Source: Trematomus loennbergii
Lineage: Eukaryota > Chordata > Actinopteri > Perciformes > Nototheniidae
Length of the DNA stretch: 64,000 nt
Reading direction: 5' to 3'
NCBI GenBank assembly: GCA_012861695.1
Contig: JAAOOA010000127.1
Coordinates: forward strand, 19,366,255-19,430,254
Part shown: positions 48,676 to 61,200 of the stretch, one piece after another
Numbering within the stretch: the first letter of the stretch is position 1
Layout of the letters: each line of letters opens with the position of its first letter
Position numbers and translations under genes: made by a program
The notes under the pieces: model-generated
The model's input: the letters and a program-made list of their open reading frames with translations, nothing else
The model's database searches: none
Told to the model about the DNA's origin: nothing

Positions 48676-51600
48676 TCAGGACTTGAGAGCGTGCCACTGG
48701 GCGACGTTAGTACGCGGCCGAGCGAGCATGTCTTTCCAGTGCTTCACCTCCCCGGGTCCACTCTTCCACGATAGGTAGATCTGAGAGAGGGAAGGATGAT
48801 GAAGTAAACTTAGGAATATAAAACTTTTCAGATATGGAGTGCATATTAAATATGGGAACATTAACATTTTAGTGCACATTACTCCTGAAACAAAATACCA
48901 GACCAGATTCAAATCAATTAGCTGGATATCTTATTTGATCTTAAACCTCTTATTGTAACAGTTTTGCATAACTTTATTTTATTTTATTTTATCTACAAAA
49001 TATTCTTGCCCAATCAGAACGTTTTAGTTGTTATTATCTTTACAATGGTTTTGCCCAATCATAATTATGTATAGGTTTTCGCTTTGTTTATCCCTGTTCT
49101 TTGTTTTTGTAATTGACAATTGTCATTGCATTTGGAAATTGCCCCTCAATGATACCTTGAATATAAAAAAGGTTAAATTAATAAACATCTCTTTATTTTT
49201 AGGTAATGGCATTTTGTCATTTAGACCCTCAGTCAGACACGGCAGCACCTTAACGGAAAGAGACACAATGTTTGTGCGATATTTGGCATCAGGTATTTCA
49301 GAGGGACAAGTGCTGCGAGCAGGGATGAGTTGAAATGAAAGAAGGAGCGTGGAGTTTTCTCAAGCTGCCTCACATTATGGATTTTGAAACATATTTTAGC
49401 CATTGAAACCTTACATCAATCAATCCTTTTTTGTTGTTGCTGTAAGGCCCTGGAGTCTCCACTGGTTGCCTGGCAACTGCTAGAGCAAGTCCCTCTGCTT
49501 TCAGTCTTTATGCTAAGCTAACCCGAGTCTCCTGGCTGTAGCTTTAAAACATAATTGCAAGACATAAGAGTGTCTCCCAGAAAGCTAATATGTGTGTTTC
49601 CTGATGTCAAATAATTACTTTAAATTAGAGAAAGGGTTAGCCCGATGACAAAATTAAAACAGTACGTTTTGCTAACACGTAAATGTTGTTGTGTAGACCT
49701 ATAGGTCCAGATTTTAAAACTTTGCTCCAGGAATATTTCTATTCATTGGTCACTTTGGTCAACGCTGGTGAAAAATGTATGTGAGTATAAATAATTCAAT
49801 TATTAATTACTGGACTGTTAACCTCATCACAAATTGACTGACCTCAGTGGCGACTGCTTACTTTTATAGACATGAGACCAACATTTGGCATCACATTTAT
49901 GTAATAGGAGGGCACTCTGCCAAGGCCATGCCCTATCATACTGAGAGTGAAAAATAATTTGTGTATCCCTCGTGATTGGGATCCTCTCCAAAATGTAATG
50001 GGTTCTTTCTTGGCCCATGCTACAGCCTTACATGAAACACAGAGTGTTTCCTTAATTCCTGCAGAACAACAGACAAATACACAAACAAAACAGAAAACAC
50101 AAACTCCTTGGAGTTTAAAAGGAGCTGAAGGAGCATATGCGTAACAGAAGGCAACAACACAAAGAGTAATGTGAAGCGTTACCTTTCCGATAACGTCGTT
50201 GCGGCTGAGTCTGTCCTTGTCCATGACGGTGATGATGATGGTGGTCTCCCTCAGTACGTGGGCGGCCACTTCAAAGGGGAAGGACTCGTTGAAGATGGGG
50301 TTCAGACAGCGCTTCATGGTCACCGTCTTCTTCTTCTCTACACGCTTGTCCTTGTGCATCAGCCACACCTTGACGTATGGATCTGCAATGTAGAGGCAGA
50401 GCTGTTTACATGATAGCAGGGGCGAAAATGTCCATAAAAGGTGCATTTTAGTGTCAGGTTTGCAATTAACCTCTTAATTGTTAAAGTCATGGAAGACAGC
50501 AGGGAAGCAGATAGCTAGTTTGAGCTCAAGGTCAACTTCTCCCCTGAGCTAGGAAACATACAAATGAGGAAGTATTATGGAAATAGGGCCTGGGATATAT
50601 ACTAGGATTCTGGAGCATTATCATATTCTGTAATACTAACAGACACTACTGCAGGAAGCAGTCATTTTACAAAGAAATATGCCACAGAAAGCACAGGGAG
50701 ACTTGATACTTTAAGAACTACAACCAGACTGAGCTGACACAGATTTGGCTTGGAGGCTGAAGATCCTCTTAGATATACAGAAAGAGAGCGAGAGCAGGAA
50801 ATATAGAGGGCAAGGGAGAGATGCTTGATTTAATGTCACCTTGCTGCCGCAGCTATCTACGGTTCAACTCGGCTTAGGAGCCAGACGGCAACCGTCTCCA
50901 GCACGGACAGGTCAGCAAATGTTTGAACACAGAGATGGAGCTTCCAATGTCATGACAAGGGCTTCAGACGGGTGAGCAAGGGTGAGAAAGAGAAAAGAGA
51001 AAACAAACATACCTGAGGTGCCCCCGATATCCATGGCTTTGAGATTGCGCGCTTTGATGATGTTCACAGTGATGATGTTGGCAGTGGGATTATAGCAGAG
51101 AGACAAAAGCAGATCTCCCGTCTCCCCTGAGGAACACAAAACAATTGCGTATGAATCACCCAGTCTAATATCAGATTTCATCAGGGAAAATCAAACTCCA
51201 GATTACTCACTAGCTGTAATCTTACATCACTGCTCTAACCCTTCATGCCAAACACAGATGGTCCAGTGACCAGGCGGGCTTAGCTGAGCCTGTTGCTCAA
51301 CCTGACATGACGTCAACTGAGCTCTCAAGCTGAGAGCAGTCGACAAATGACATCACACTTTAAATTAAACCTGCAATGAATGAAAACACTGGATTCTTCA
51401 TCATTTGGGCCTGATGGCCATTTTCTCTTACACTGCCATCACTGCAGGGCTTCAGCTCCTTCCAGAAGGTCTTTATCTGGCCCAGCTCCACCTTGTTGAG
51501 GGGGATTGACACCTCTCCGATGGGGTCATTCCTGCTGAAGCGGTCATGGTCCATCACCTGGAGGTACAGAGTTCGCTCTCTCACTTTCTCGTAAGGGAAG

Positions 51601-54600
51601 CCTAAAACAGAGAAGAAACAGGGGGAGAGCTAAGTTGCAGAGTGTGAAATAAATATTCTTCACAGTACAGAGAGGTAATCTGCACTGTGCGAACGGGGAG
51701 GAATTTGGCAAAGGCCAAAGTGGATTTTGAAAACTGCAAGACCAGCCAGCGCTCTCTCAAAAGACTGAGAGGGATCATTATACTGGAGTAACAAGAACTA
51801 TTTCATTCATGTTTCAACAGCACTGGCTTCTGTTCTCATGTTGGAGCCTTTTGAACATCATTCTGGCTATTTTACCATTGGGCATTGTCATCCAGGCAGG
51901 ATGGTTCAAATGAAACAACTTCAGATCATACAGATACTCGTGTGTCTGCTTTTTTTCCTCTGCAGTTGCTATGCTCAAAAATATTGCTTTTTTTTTTATA
52001 AATGAACGAAAGAAAAAAAAAAAAAATCACACCTTGTTTGTGAATTCTCACACATCTCCCACAGTGCTCCTTGTGGGTTCAGAAATGACTCTTTGTTCAT
52101 TAAAATGTAATGAAACAATGAAGCAAACTTAAGGTTGTCAGTGAGTTCAGAATGGAGTTCCGCAACACTTTGTAATATAAACAATATAATGAGTTTTATT
52201 CATGTGAGTCTATCCTAAAGGACAGGATCGATAACACACTCATATTTTTTCATTAATTAAAGATAATATACAGCCAGAGGTTAGCTACATTAAAACTGTA
52301 TGCAGGGGGAAACAGTCAGTTGGCCCACAAATGTTTACACATTAATCTTTTAACAGATTAAAGAACATTAATCAGAGAGCATTGACTGATGTTTAGCAAG
52401 TTGTTGTGGTTTTTGAAGGGTTGTTCACAAGTGTAATAAATGTTAATAGCACATTTGGAGAAAAAACAAAACAATTGCAGCATTTCTTCTATAAGTAACT
52501 GAATGGAAACAACACAGACCCTCAAACAAGAAGGTTTCGTTCCAGTTCGGGTTGAGGTTCTTCCTTTTGACCTTGGTCTCCAGCTTGTGCTTTTTGTCGG
52601 GCAGCAGGTAGATTTTGACGAAGGGATCGGAGGTGCCGGAGAAGTCCTTTGCGGGGAGCTCCTGGCCCCGGAGAACTTTGACGGTGAGGGTCGTGTTCTG
52701 GAAACTGTAGCCTATGCTGAACTGGATCCGGCCCAGCTTCTCACTGATGGGCCCTTCACCATCATCATCCTCTGAACCTGGAGACAGCTGCGGGGCCACA
52801 AATGTAGGCAAATAAATATCAAACACATGCAGCAGCAACAGCAGCCACTCACAGGAGAAGTTCAGACCAAGGGCACACACACCTCCTCCCCACAGACCGT
52901 GACAGAGAGACATACTCAAGCAGCTGCTCTAAGGCAGAGATTGGTCTGACATTAAGAAGACTGAGAGTTTCATTTCCTTTCTAATGTTCTTAAGAGGCAG
53001 GAGGTGCTCAGATTGTAGATAGGCGAGCTTTAGACCACCCATTCTCCCTTACAGCCACTCTGACTGCTTTATCACTGCTGTGCACTAAAAGGCCACTATC
53101 TGATAGACAGCAGCGGACAGAGAGGGGAAAGAGAGAGAGACAAACAGAAAGAGTGGGAAGGAGGGAGAGAGAGAGCGTTTCATGAGCGGCACAGAGTGAA
53201 CGAAAGCACAGCTCAAGGCTGGTGGTCTGCACTCACAGCTGTAGGCTTTGTGGTCACCTCTTTTCTATCCCTGCCTCCTCCTTCTGTCTCTCCTCTTCTT
53301 TCTATGCAACAATAGCATTGATTCGAAAGAAGCCTTAGAGGACTTTGAGGGAGATAATACAATCAGTAGCTCACTTTGTGCAAGTTCCTCCTTTGATACT
53401 TTGGAAATATCATCTTGGTTGTCTGGTTTGCATGTCACCTCAATCGGAGCATCAACTGCAATAGTTGCTCTCAGTGTTTTAGGTCAGAGCTTTCATTTCA
53501 AAGAGGAAAAGACTCAGTCACTCAGCTTCTGACAATATGGGTTTTAGAAGTGACAGGCAGCGCAAGTGTGAAATATTCCAAGTCTAATTGATCAAACAGT
53601 GCGAGTCACCTTGGATGGCTTGTCTCACTTGATTGCCGCTGTAAGAACTGCCTGTGTTTCTTTTCGGTTCCATTATGGCTCTCTTATTATCACATGCAGC
53701 TTTAAATCAACCTGCGTGGCTCTAGCATGGAGGATGACTTGTAGTAGGCTACCAAAAATATGTGAATAGTTGCAAAAATCACACACATATGAGTTTACTA
53801 AATGTAACTTTAAAACTTCGGGCATCAGTACGTTTCCTCCACTCTTATGGTTTCTGGTTCGGGAGAGAAACTCCCTATGGAGGGAACTTTGGGATTTTAT
53901 CCCTTTCCGACCATTTAATTGCACAAAAAAAACTATATAACACACTACAGGAAAGGGAAAATGTCTAAAAGGGCCTCTTTAAAGCTGTTTTCTGCATTGT
54001 TTGACATACACAAGCATTACAAATAGGATGTACAGTTGTTTTTATGGAAATGAGACATCAAAAATTGGCCTTTTTCACTTTAATATGTTTAAAATTTTAT
54101 ATATATATATATAGAAAACTGCTGGAGTGCTCCTTTAAGGTTTCCTTTCACAAATTAGTCTGGCAAAATTCAAAATGTCCCCTACTGTCGTATGAAAAGT
54201 GAAGAACTACAAATTGATCCTTCTTACAGTTGTGTTTGTAGCTAAATAAGTCATATATATAGTAAGTGATTTCAGGGTGGATAGCATCCTACTTGTAAGA
54301 CAAATTACCAAAAGTGATGTCCCCTGTTATCCAGCCCCAACCCCCTCCATCCCCAACAGAGAGAGTGCAGGGGCAGAGGGGATGTTTATTTAAATGTGTC
54401 CAGTCGGCCTGAAACATTGATCATTTATCTGACTAACGTCTGTGCAGCTCAGAATATTTGCCCTGATCATGTCTCTGAAATATCAGTAGCATAACTGTGC
54501 TCTGTATTGATAAATCCATGGCGCTGCTTGTGGTGCTTTAGTAGCAGTAGACAGATTTGTAATTACAATCAGGGAATTACAAAACGCCTACTGCTCATAT

Positions 54601-55283
54601 TGCTTATTCCTCTGTGCTATACTGTAATCTAAAATCTATTAAATCACGTAAATGAGCCACAATGTTGCACTGGGTGGCATGATCCTCCAATAGATCATTG
54701 GGCAGCTGTTTTAGGAACATTACAGTGTAGAAGTTACATACAGTTTATAGCTTGTCTGCTATTTTATGCTTTTATGCTATCTGTCTGAATATAGTTATTT
54801 TCACCCCGTTAAAAAGCTCTGCATTACGACGGTCTCTTTAACCCCACTTTGCCAAAAAGTACTGTTCTCCAGCTGTTGGTGGATGTACCCAGATGGGGGG
54901 AAATATATTATAATAAGCCTGCATGTGACATGGTAAGGGGAGCCAAATCTGAAATGTTGAATCCCATATTTTCTTATCTAGGCAGCCCACAAAAAACTGG
55001 CTGGGCTTATTTGACAGTTTGTGGGTTTGGCGAGCAGTCCAGATAGAAACATACAAAAAAAGGGTTTTCACAATAGGTACCCTTTGAAAGCTTAGATATT
55101 CAGTACATGTAGGTACCAATGTGTATAGCTTGGTGTCACAGATAGAAGCAGAAAAGATGTCATGTATAGGTGTGGTGGGAGGGTCTTACCATCACCATAT
55201 CTCCAGTGAGTGAGTTGGCCAGGTCAGTCACGGACTGGCCGTCGGGGGGTCGGCCCTTGGGGCTGTTAACTGGCTTGTTGCCC
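48676..55283 (-). CDS. syt7: Synaptotagmin-7, C-terminal half (5' exons outside window)
   Basis: High-affinity Ca2+ sensor for asynchronous and lysosomal exocytosis. Exons on the minus strand: 55190-55283 (linker, [15 protein letters not shown]), 52520-52787 (LSPGSEDDD then C2A start, [12 protein letters not shown]), 51432-51601 (C2A end), 51013-51126 (C2B start), 50183-50382, 48676-48780 (stop at 48678-48676). C2A keeps its Ca2+ ligand loops FSGTSDPF and [10 protein letters not shown]2B keeps GGTSDPY (across a splice) and DKDRLSRND. It ends [11 protein letters not shown]...WHALKS. The linker and C2 sequences fit SYT7 rather than other synaptotagmins. The TM and N-terminal exons must lie right of 64000. 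The 51432/51126 junction is off by one base with GT-AG splicing. Whether this is the syt7a or syt7b paralogue cannot be said. Confidence 0.94.
48781..50182 (-). other. syt7 last intron with fish repeat fragment
   Basis: Intron between exons 50183-50382 and 48676-48780. Positions 49489-49615 hold a fragment of the common fish repeat (GTCTTTATGCTAAGCTAACC, CTGGCTGTAGCTT, AGAAAGCTAATATGTGT). Nothing else is supportable. Confidence 0.55.
50383..51012 (-). other. syt7 intron, no gene seen
   Basis: Intron between the two C2B exons. No recognisable element. Confidence 0.6.
51602..52519 (-). other. syt7 intron within C2A, no gene seen
   Basis: AT-rich intron separating the two C2A exons. It contains a T run and an A run near 51989-52024 and no exon. 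Confidence 0.6.
52788..55189 (-). other. syt7 intron, no gene seen
   Basis: Intron between the linker exon and the first C2A exon. A short (AT)n lies at 54099-54112. Alternative linker exons of syt7 could lie here, but none is clear. Confidence 0.5.
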
Positions 55284-58200
55284 CTGAAAGCAAAAACATT
55301 GGTTGATCCAGAGGAAACAAAGCAAGGACTCGTCTCTGGAAAGAGAGAATGTCTGAGCACACAGGGAGTCCAACCTCCACCTGTTTGGCGCTTGAAAAAA
55401 CGCCTATCTGAAACGACCAATTGAGTCCAAGTTTGCTTTGGATAGATGTCACTTCAAAGTAGATTGTGCTTTCTCTAGCTACCATGAGCGAAGCCAAATA
55501 AATCTGCCAAAGATTCCACAGATCAATGGCGGGCACTGCAACTGAGGACATTTGATGCAGTGAATTGTGTTTGATGAAACTTGGAATCTGAGATGACTGT
55601 ACATATGTCCAGTGTGGCAAACATCCATATCTCTAACAAAAAAGTTACCTCCGACAAGTAAACAAACACAGTTTCAGACAGAAAAAAACAAAACCACTTA
55701 ATTTAATAAATATATTCTCCAATTACCATAGACTTTATAATCAACCCTTATTCCCTCTACAGATATTAAGGAGACACACATGTATAAAGACATTTATAGC
55801 AACGTCACTTTATGTACAAAAGACAGACATGTATAGCAACGCGTAGAGGATCAGACGTTTCACGGGACAGATGAAGTAGTGTTGATGTGTTTATATCTCA
55901 ATTATTAAGAATATGCAACAAAACTAAAAATATAAAAAAAACGTAAGAGAAAGCAGAGATCTCCCATGGCAAAGCTGGTACTTAGTAAAAAGTTAATAGA
56001 TGTTAAGTTTAGTTTCCTCACACGAGGATTGTTGAAAACATAACGTTAAAGTGGGACAAACAGTGTGGGAGAAAAACCTCAAGGTACATACATCATGAAA
56101 ACAATCACAAAGTGTAAAGAAAGTAAAAGAGAATACATATTATGAGATTAAAAGAATGAAAGAAAGGTAGAACAAGAAAGAGCCAAATGCGAAAGTCTTG
56201 GCCAATGTAATGTGACACATTGGACACACAGCACTCCATAGATGACTGGTCAGGGCACATGGAGAGGCTGAACATTGAAACACTGTTAGGCAATAAACGA
56301 ACAGTAAATAGAGAAGAAATACAAGAAGAGACACACACATATAGAAATTAGAAGACTCAAAGAGGTTGCAGACACACAACAGTAGACAGAAATCATAAAA
56401 ACTTTAGATAAGACAGATGCTCAATAAGAAATGTAAGAAAAAGCAAGCGGAAAATTATGAATCTGTATCAGAAGAGATAGAAAGCATTAATAGCATGAAC
56501 AGTGAGGTTACGGAAACCAAAACCAAACAGATCGTTACAAACACCAGCACATTAGAGAGAGCTGCAAGAAAAGATAGGAAATGAAGGAAAGCCTGGAAAC
56601 ACAAGAAAGGCTTAGTTTGGTCAGTCTGATAAGTATCAAAGAATAAGAGACGGAAATAAAGAGCTATTCACACACAATACATCTAACAGAGGCAAAGGGG
56701 TGGACATGCTAAAGGGAGAAAAGAGCACAGAGAAGAAATGATCACCAGTTCAAGAGAGCAAGAAACATACATTTAATGTGGAGAACTCAAAATAAACACA
56801 AGATGAGATATAGTATGATAGAAAGATAAGGATAAACAGTACAAAAATATAATATCATTGAAAACACAGAAACGGACAAATAGTAAGAACATAGGAGATG
56901 CACATTTAGAGTGTCACAAAAGAGGGTGTTGATAGAAATAAAGTAATGCTACAAATTATAGAAGTTAACTTGACTTCTAACCTGATTTTCCAACCATTAA
57001 GCAACACTCTAAAAGTTTGGACTGGGAACACAGGGGCCAAAGCACAAACTGGCATTGGCTACATGTGCATATATATTATATGCAAGTAGTTGTCACTCCG
57101 AGAGTGAAAGCAATGCCTTGGACAGGCCGAAAACAAGGAGCGCATAGAAAGTCTGTCCGTCTGGCCAGCAATCTGCCGAGCGTCTCACTGAGAGAATGTA
57201 CTTTTTGTTGGGCTGCGAATTGGGATGACAATTGATGTTGAATGTAATAATGTGTACATTTTTGCTGAAGACAAGGACAGAACTGGGGGGAAATACAGTA
57301 TACTGACAAATAGACAGACAGAAAGAGCAAGCAAACAAGACAAGCAAACAGACAATCACTGCAACCAGCAAAGGAACCAGAGCGAGACGGGGGGGAAGGA
57401 GGGATGTTAACCGTTTCAGGGAGGGAAGGGAATATTCATCAATTGGTGTTAGTTGTATTAGTTGCCAAGGGAGGTAATTACATTTTCAGGGGGCTTGTTA
57501 ATCCCTTGCACAGACTCTAAACTGCAGGCGAGGAAGAGAGGCGAGGAAGAGGCTAGGTATAACACTAAACCAAGATCTGAGGATCAGCTCGAAAGAGCTC
57601 TAAAGCACGGAGAGAGACTTTGGGATTGAAGTAAAGCAAGGCACCTCCCTCCTCCTCCACATCCCCACTATCGATGGGGTAGTGAACGTCTTCAATTATT
57701 CATTCTCTTTCATGCTTCATTCAGGGGTTCAGTGCATTCTCAGGTAAGATCTAGTGCAGCCGAGGGATGGCCTTCCTACCAGACCTGCTCCACAGCACCT
57801 GAGCGTCCTCCAGGTTGTTTAGACAAAGCGGCTGGAGGATGCAGATTTGTTGCAGAAAATAAAATACTTCCTCCAGATCATACAGAAGATCATGAATTGG
57901 ATAAACGAGGACTGGTTTCAGAAAAAGCTAAATTAATTGTGGCAGATGGAGATACTACAACTGCTACATTTCAGTGCCAATGCTTTTTCAGTCTGACCCT
58001 TAGGGGGGTTGATATGGAAATTGACGCTCTAAAGCCTGCAGTTGTCTACAGTATCCAGTGGGAGGCAGAGTGGACTCGAGTTCAGATTCTCCATCAGCTA
58101 AGGCACAGAAAGTGGGCTGTTGGCATGGCAACGGCTCTAGAAACACAGACCATACATTTAGGGGTTTGGGGTGTGTGTGACAAGAGGTTGTTGGGCGTTG

Positions 58201-61200
58201 GGGAAGGGTGTGTTTGGAGGGGTGCAGCAAACAGGCGAACACACAGAGAACATTAAGGTTTAGGATATATGACAGGTACGGGTGAGAACCTCGCAGACAC
58301 ACACATGGACAGACACATGGAGGCAGGCGGGGGCCACTTTGGGTTTCACCGTCCTGTGATACTATCCTTTTTTTGTTACCTGACCGAGGGCCAGCAGCTC
58401 GTAGAGAGGGGGAGGGGGGGAAAGACACTCCACTTCTAGGCTGGAGAGAGACGCGAGAAAGAAAGCCCAACCCAGACCCTCTTTTTTTCACCCCTCAAAC
58501 ATGTCACACCCAAACAAACACGCTCGCCTGAAACCATGAAGTAATGTATTTCCAATGTTTAAGATGCCCACTAGATATATCATTCTTCAGGGGCCACAGC
58601 ATACTTCCCAGGATCATACACAGTCAAAACCACAGCAGTGAAGCAGAGCGCTGCTTACATAATCCACATGAAACGCATGTACATTCACACTGGAGTCATT
58701 CCTGCTGCTTCACTTCTCAGCCTGCGACCAACAATTCTGCTGCGACATATAAATATGGATGCTTTCACTGTTAACTAATTAATTCCTGCACGTTGGAACT
58801 GGAAATGAGTCTAAAATAGCATCGCTTACTGAATTCCCACTTCACCCAGCAGCAACAAGGGAGGTGCTAAATGCTGCCTTCTGTGTTTCTGCTCCTTCAA
58901 ATGGAAATAGAAAAACCACAAGACAATTCAGTGGGTGCCAAACGTTGATCTTTATAAGCGCCGTTATAAGTCTGTTTTCATTTTATTAGAGGCGGTATTT
59001 CAGATGCAATGCTTTTGACTTCGGTAGCCGGCAATTGCCCTTTTCACTTTGAAACAGTCCAGCATTGCAAACATGATTACTTTTTAATCCAAAAATGAGC
59101 TTAGTGTCTACTCTATCTATACTGTGACAGTTGAGTCCCGACTCTCTTTATGGTCTCCCTATAAGCTCTGCAGTTAAGCATTCAAGATGTCTCAGAACTA
59201 AATTAAAACAAATAACCCAATCGCACCAGGGAGTTTCACAACATGAAATCATCAAAACATTTATTTTTAAAGCCCATTAAAATAAACAAATCCAAATCAA
59301 AGTGTTTTGAATACCGATTAGATCCTCAGATTGCCTGTGATGTGGAGGCTGCTGCTGATGTGCCACCTGTTATGAGGCAGGACACGAGGGTCCCGGGTTA
59401 ATGCTCCAAATAGTTCCCCCTACCCAACCACAATCCATCTATCTGTATGTATGAGATGAGCCTGTGTACCAGCATGTAGTGGCTTCTGGCTAGAGTGCTG
59501 CCTTCAGCCCCGCATTACGCATGGATGTGCAAAGTACAATAAGTACTCCTTCGTCCTACTACTCTCTTGGATGGTAGATGGATCTGCTGCCTGAATATTC
59601 CCTCATCCTGCCCGACACACGGACTGATGGATGTTCAAATGCACTGACCTCCGCCTCTTTGTGACTCTTTTTTTCCGCCTTAGTGCCATCTACTTTCCCC
59701 TTCTCTAAGCACATAAGCAAATGCATCAACATTCCCAGTGTGATGCTAGAATGAGCGGGGTGGCCGCGGGGGGCCGGAGCCTCAGGGACCGTCTTAAGCA
59801 GAGCCCCTGAAGACTCTGCTGATTAGCCGGGCCGCAAAGCCCCTTTCACAGGAGGGGCAGACTAACAGAGCATAGCATAATCAATTTACATGTTTATGTA
59901 CAAACAGATTATATCATCTGGAAGCGTTGTAACAGTAGTTTGTTTTCTATTATCTGAGAAAACAAAGCTTGAAATTAGCACTTTACGCTATAACACTGTG
60001 ACCTCAGAATGACCTAACACTTCACTAGCTTAAAGACATATCAACTCCTCCTACTCAGACTAATGCGGTTAGAGCACAAACACATTCAAGACGTTAAATA
60101 AACACATTTATATTGATTTATTTAGGTTAAAGGTCACAACCGCCATACGTTATGTTCAACTTTGCCTTTCATGTCAAGATAAGCAACTTAATAAGCTCAT
60201 AAATTATGAAGCAATATAATATAGCTCACTTGTCTTTGAGTCCGTGATATATATTTATCGATATCTACAAGATGTATACTGGAGCAGGAAGAAAACTCCA
60301 TTGGCTTACACAAAATGATGTAACATGCATGGATGAATAATTGAAAGACCACAGGCAAGTGGATTGAATGTTAATGTAGCACGAAGATATGTCCCGCCTC
60401 CTCTGTCCTGAACTTCCATCCTCATTGGACCGTTGGCTGTCTGCTCAGAGAGAGATCTAGATTCAAAGCTCTCAGGGATTGTGGCTTGTCTTTATAGCAA
60501 CACAGGAGGAGAATCTACAGTATAGGTTCACTGAATCGCAACAGAATTGTATGAGTGAAGACCAATGAGGCATCACGGAGGCACTCGAACATCCTGATAC
60601 GCTTTCTACGACGCACAACCTATGGATGATGCCTGGGATATAAACATCTCAGCATGTGTGGCCCCAGGATCAAAGCAACAATCTTTTGTAATCTAACCTC
60701 TGCTATTTTATCATGCGACCTTCACTTCGTCAATCTCCCTTGTAAATGGGAAGCATGGTTTGAAAGTCTCAATCACTACCACTGACGCTAAGGTTGAAAC
60801 TGTAAGTCAGCTCCTGCCTCACTTCATGAACAAAAGACCACGCAGAACACTTTCATCCAGCCAGCGCACACACAAGGTCAGTGAAGGAGCATCATGAGTA
60901 TCATGCACTATAGCACCTTCTGATGGCCAGTGGGGAGAACAGTATGTTTGATTGGCTTGCCTTCAACTATGACCATGCAACAGTGGAGCATTAACACATG
61001 GCTGAAGGGCAAAGGAAAGCCCCCCTGTTGTTATTTGTGCCTGAAGGACTTCTCATACATGATCCTATTAACCAGATTGTTTGGCCAACTGTCGTTAAAG
61101 GCCAAGAGCAAAACTGTTTGAGTGGTGGAGAAAGCATATTCGTTAAAAGTCCAGCGTTTAAACTCCTACTTAACTTAAAATATAAAAGTATTATCAGCAT

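Noticed and set aside
49844..50446. 200-codon minus-strand frame as a separate gene
   Set aside because: It is a syt7 C2B exon (50183-50382) read through into flanking introns.
57732..58256. 174-codon plus-strand open frame
   Set aside because: No recognisable similarity or domain, an equally long antisense frame, and it lies within the presumed syt7 intron.
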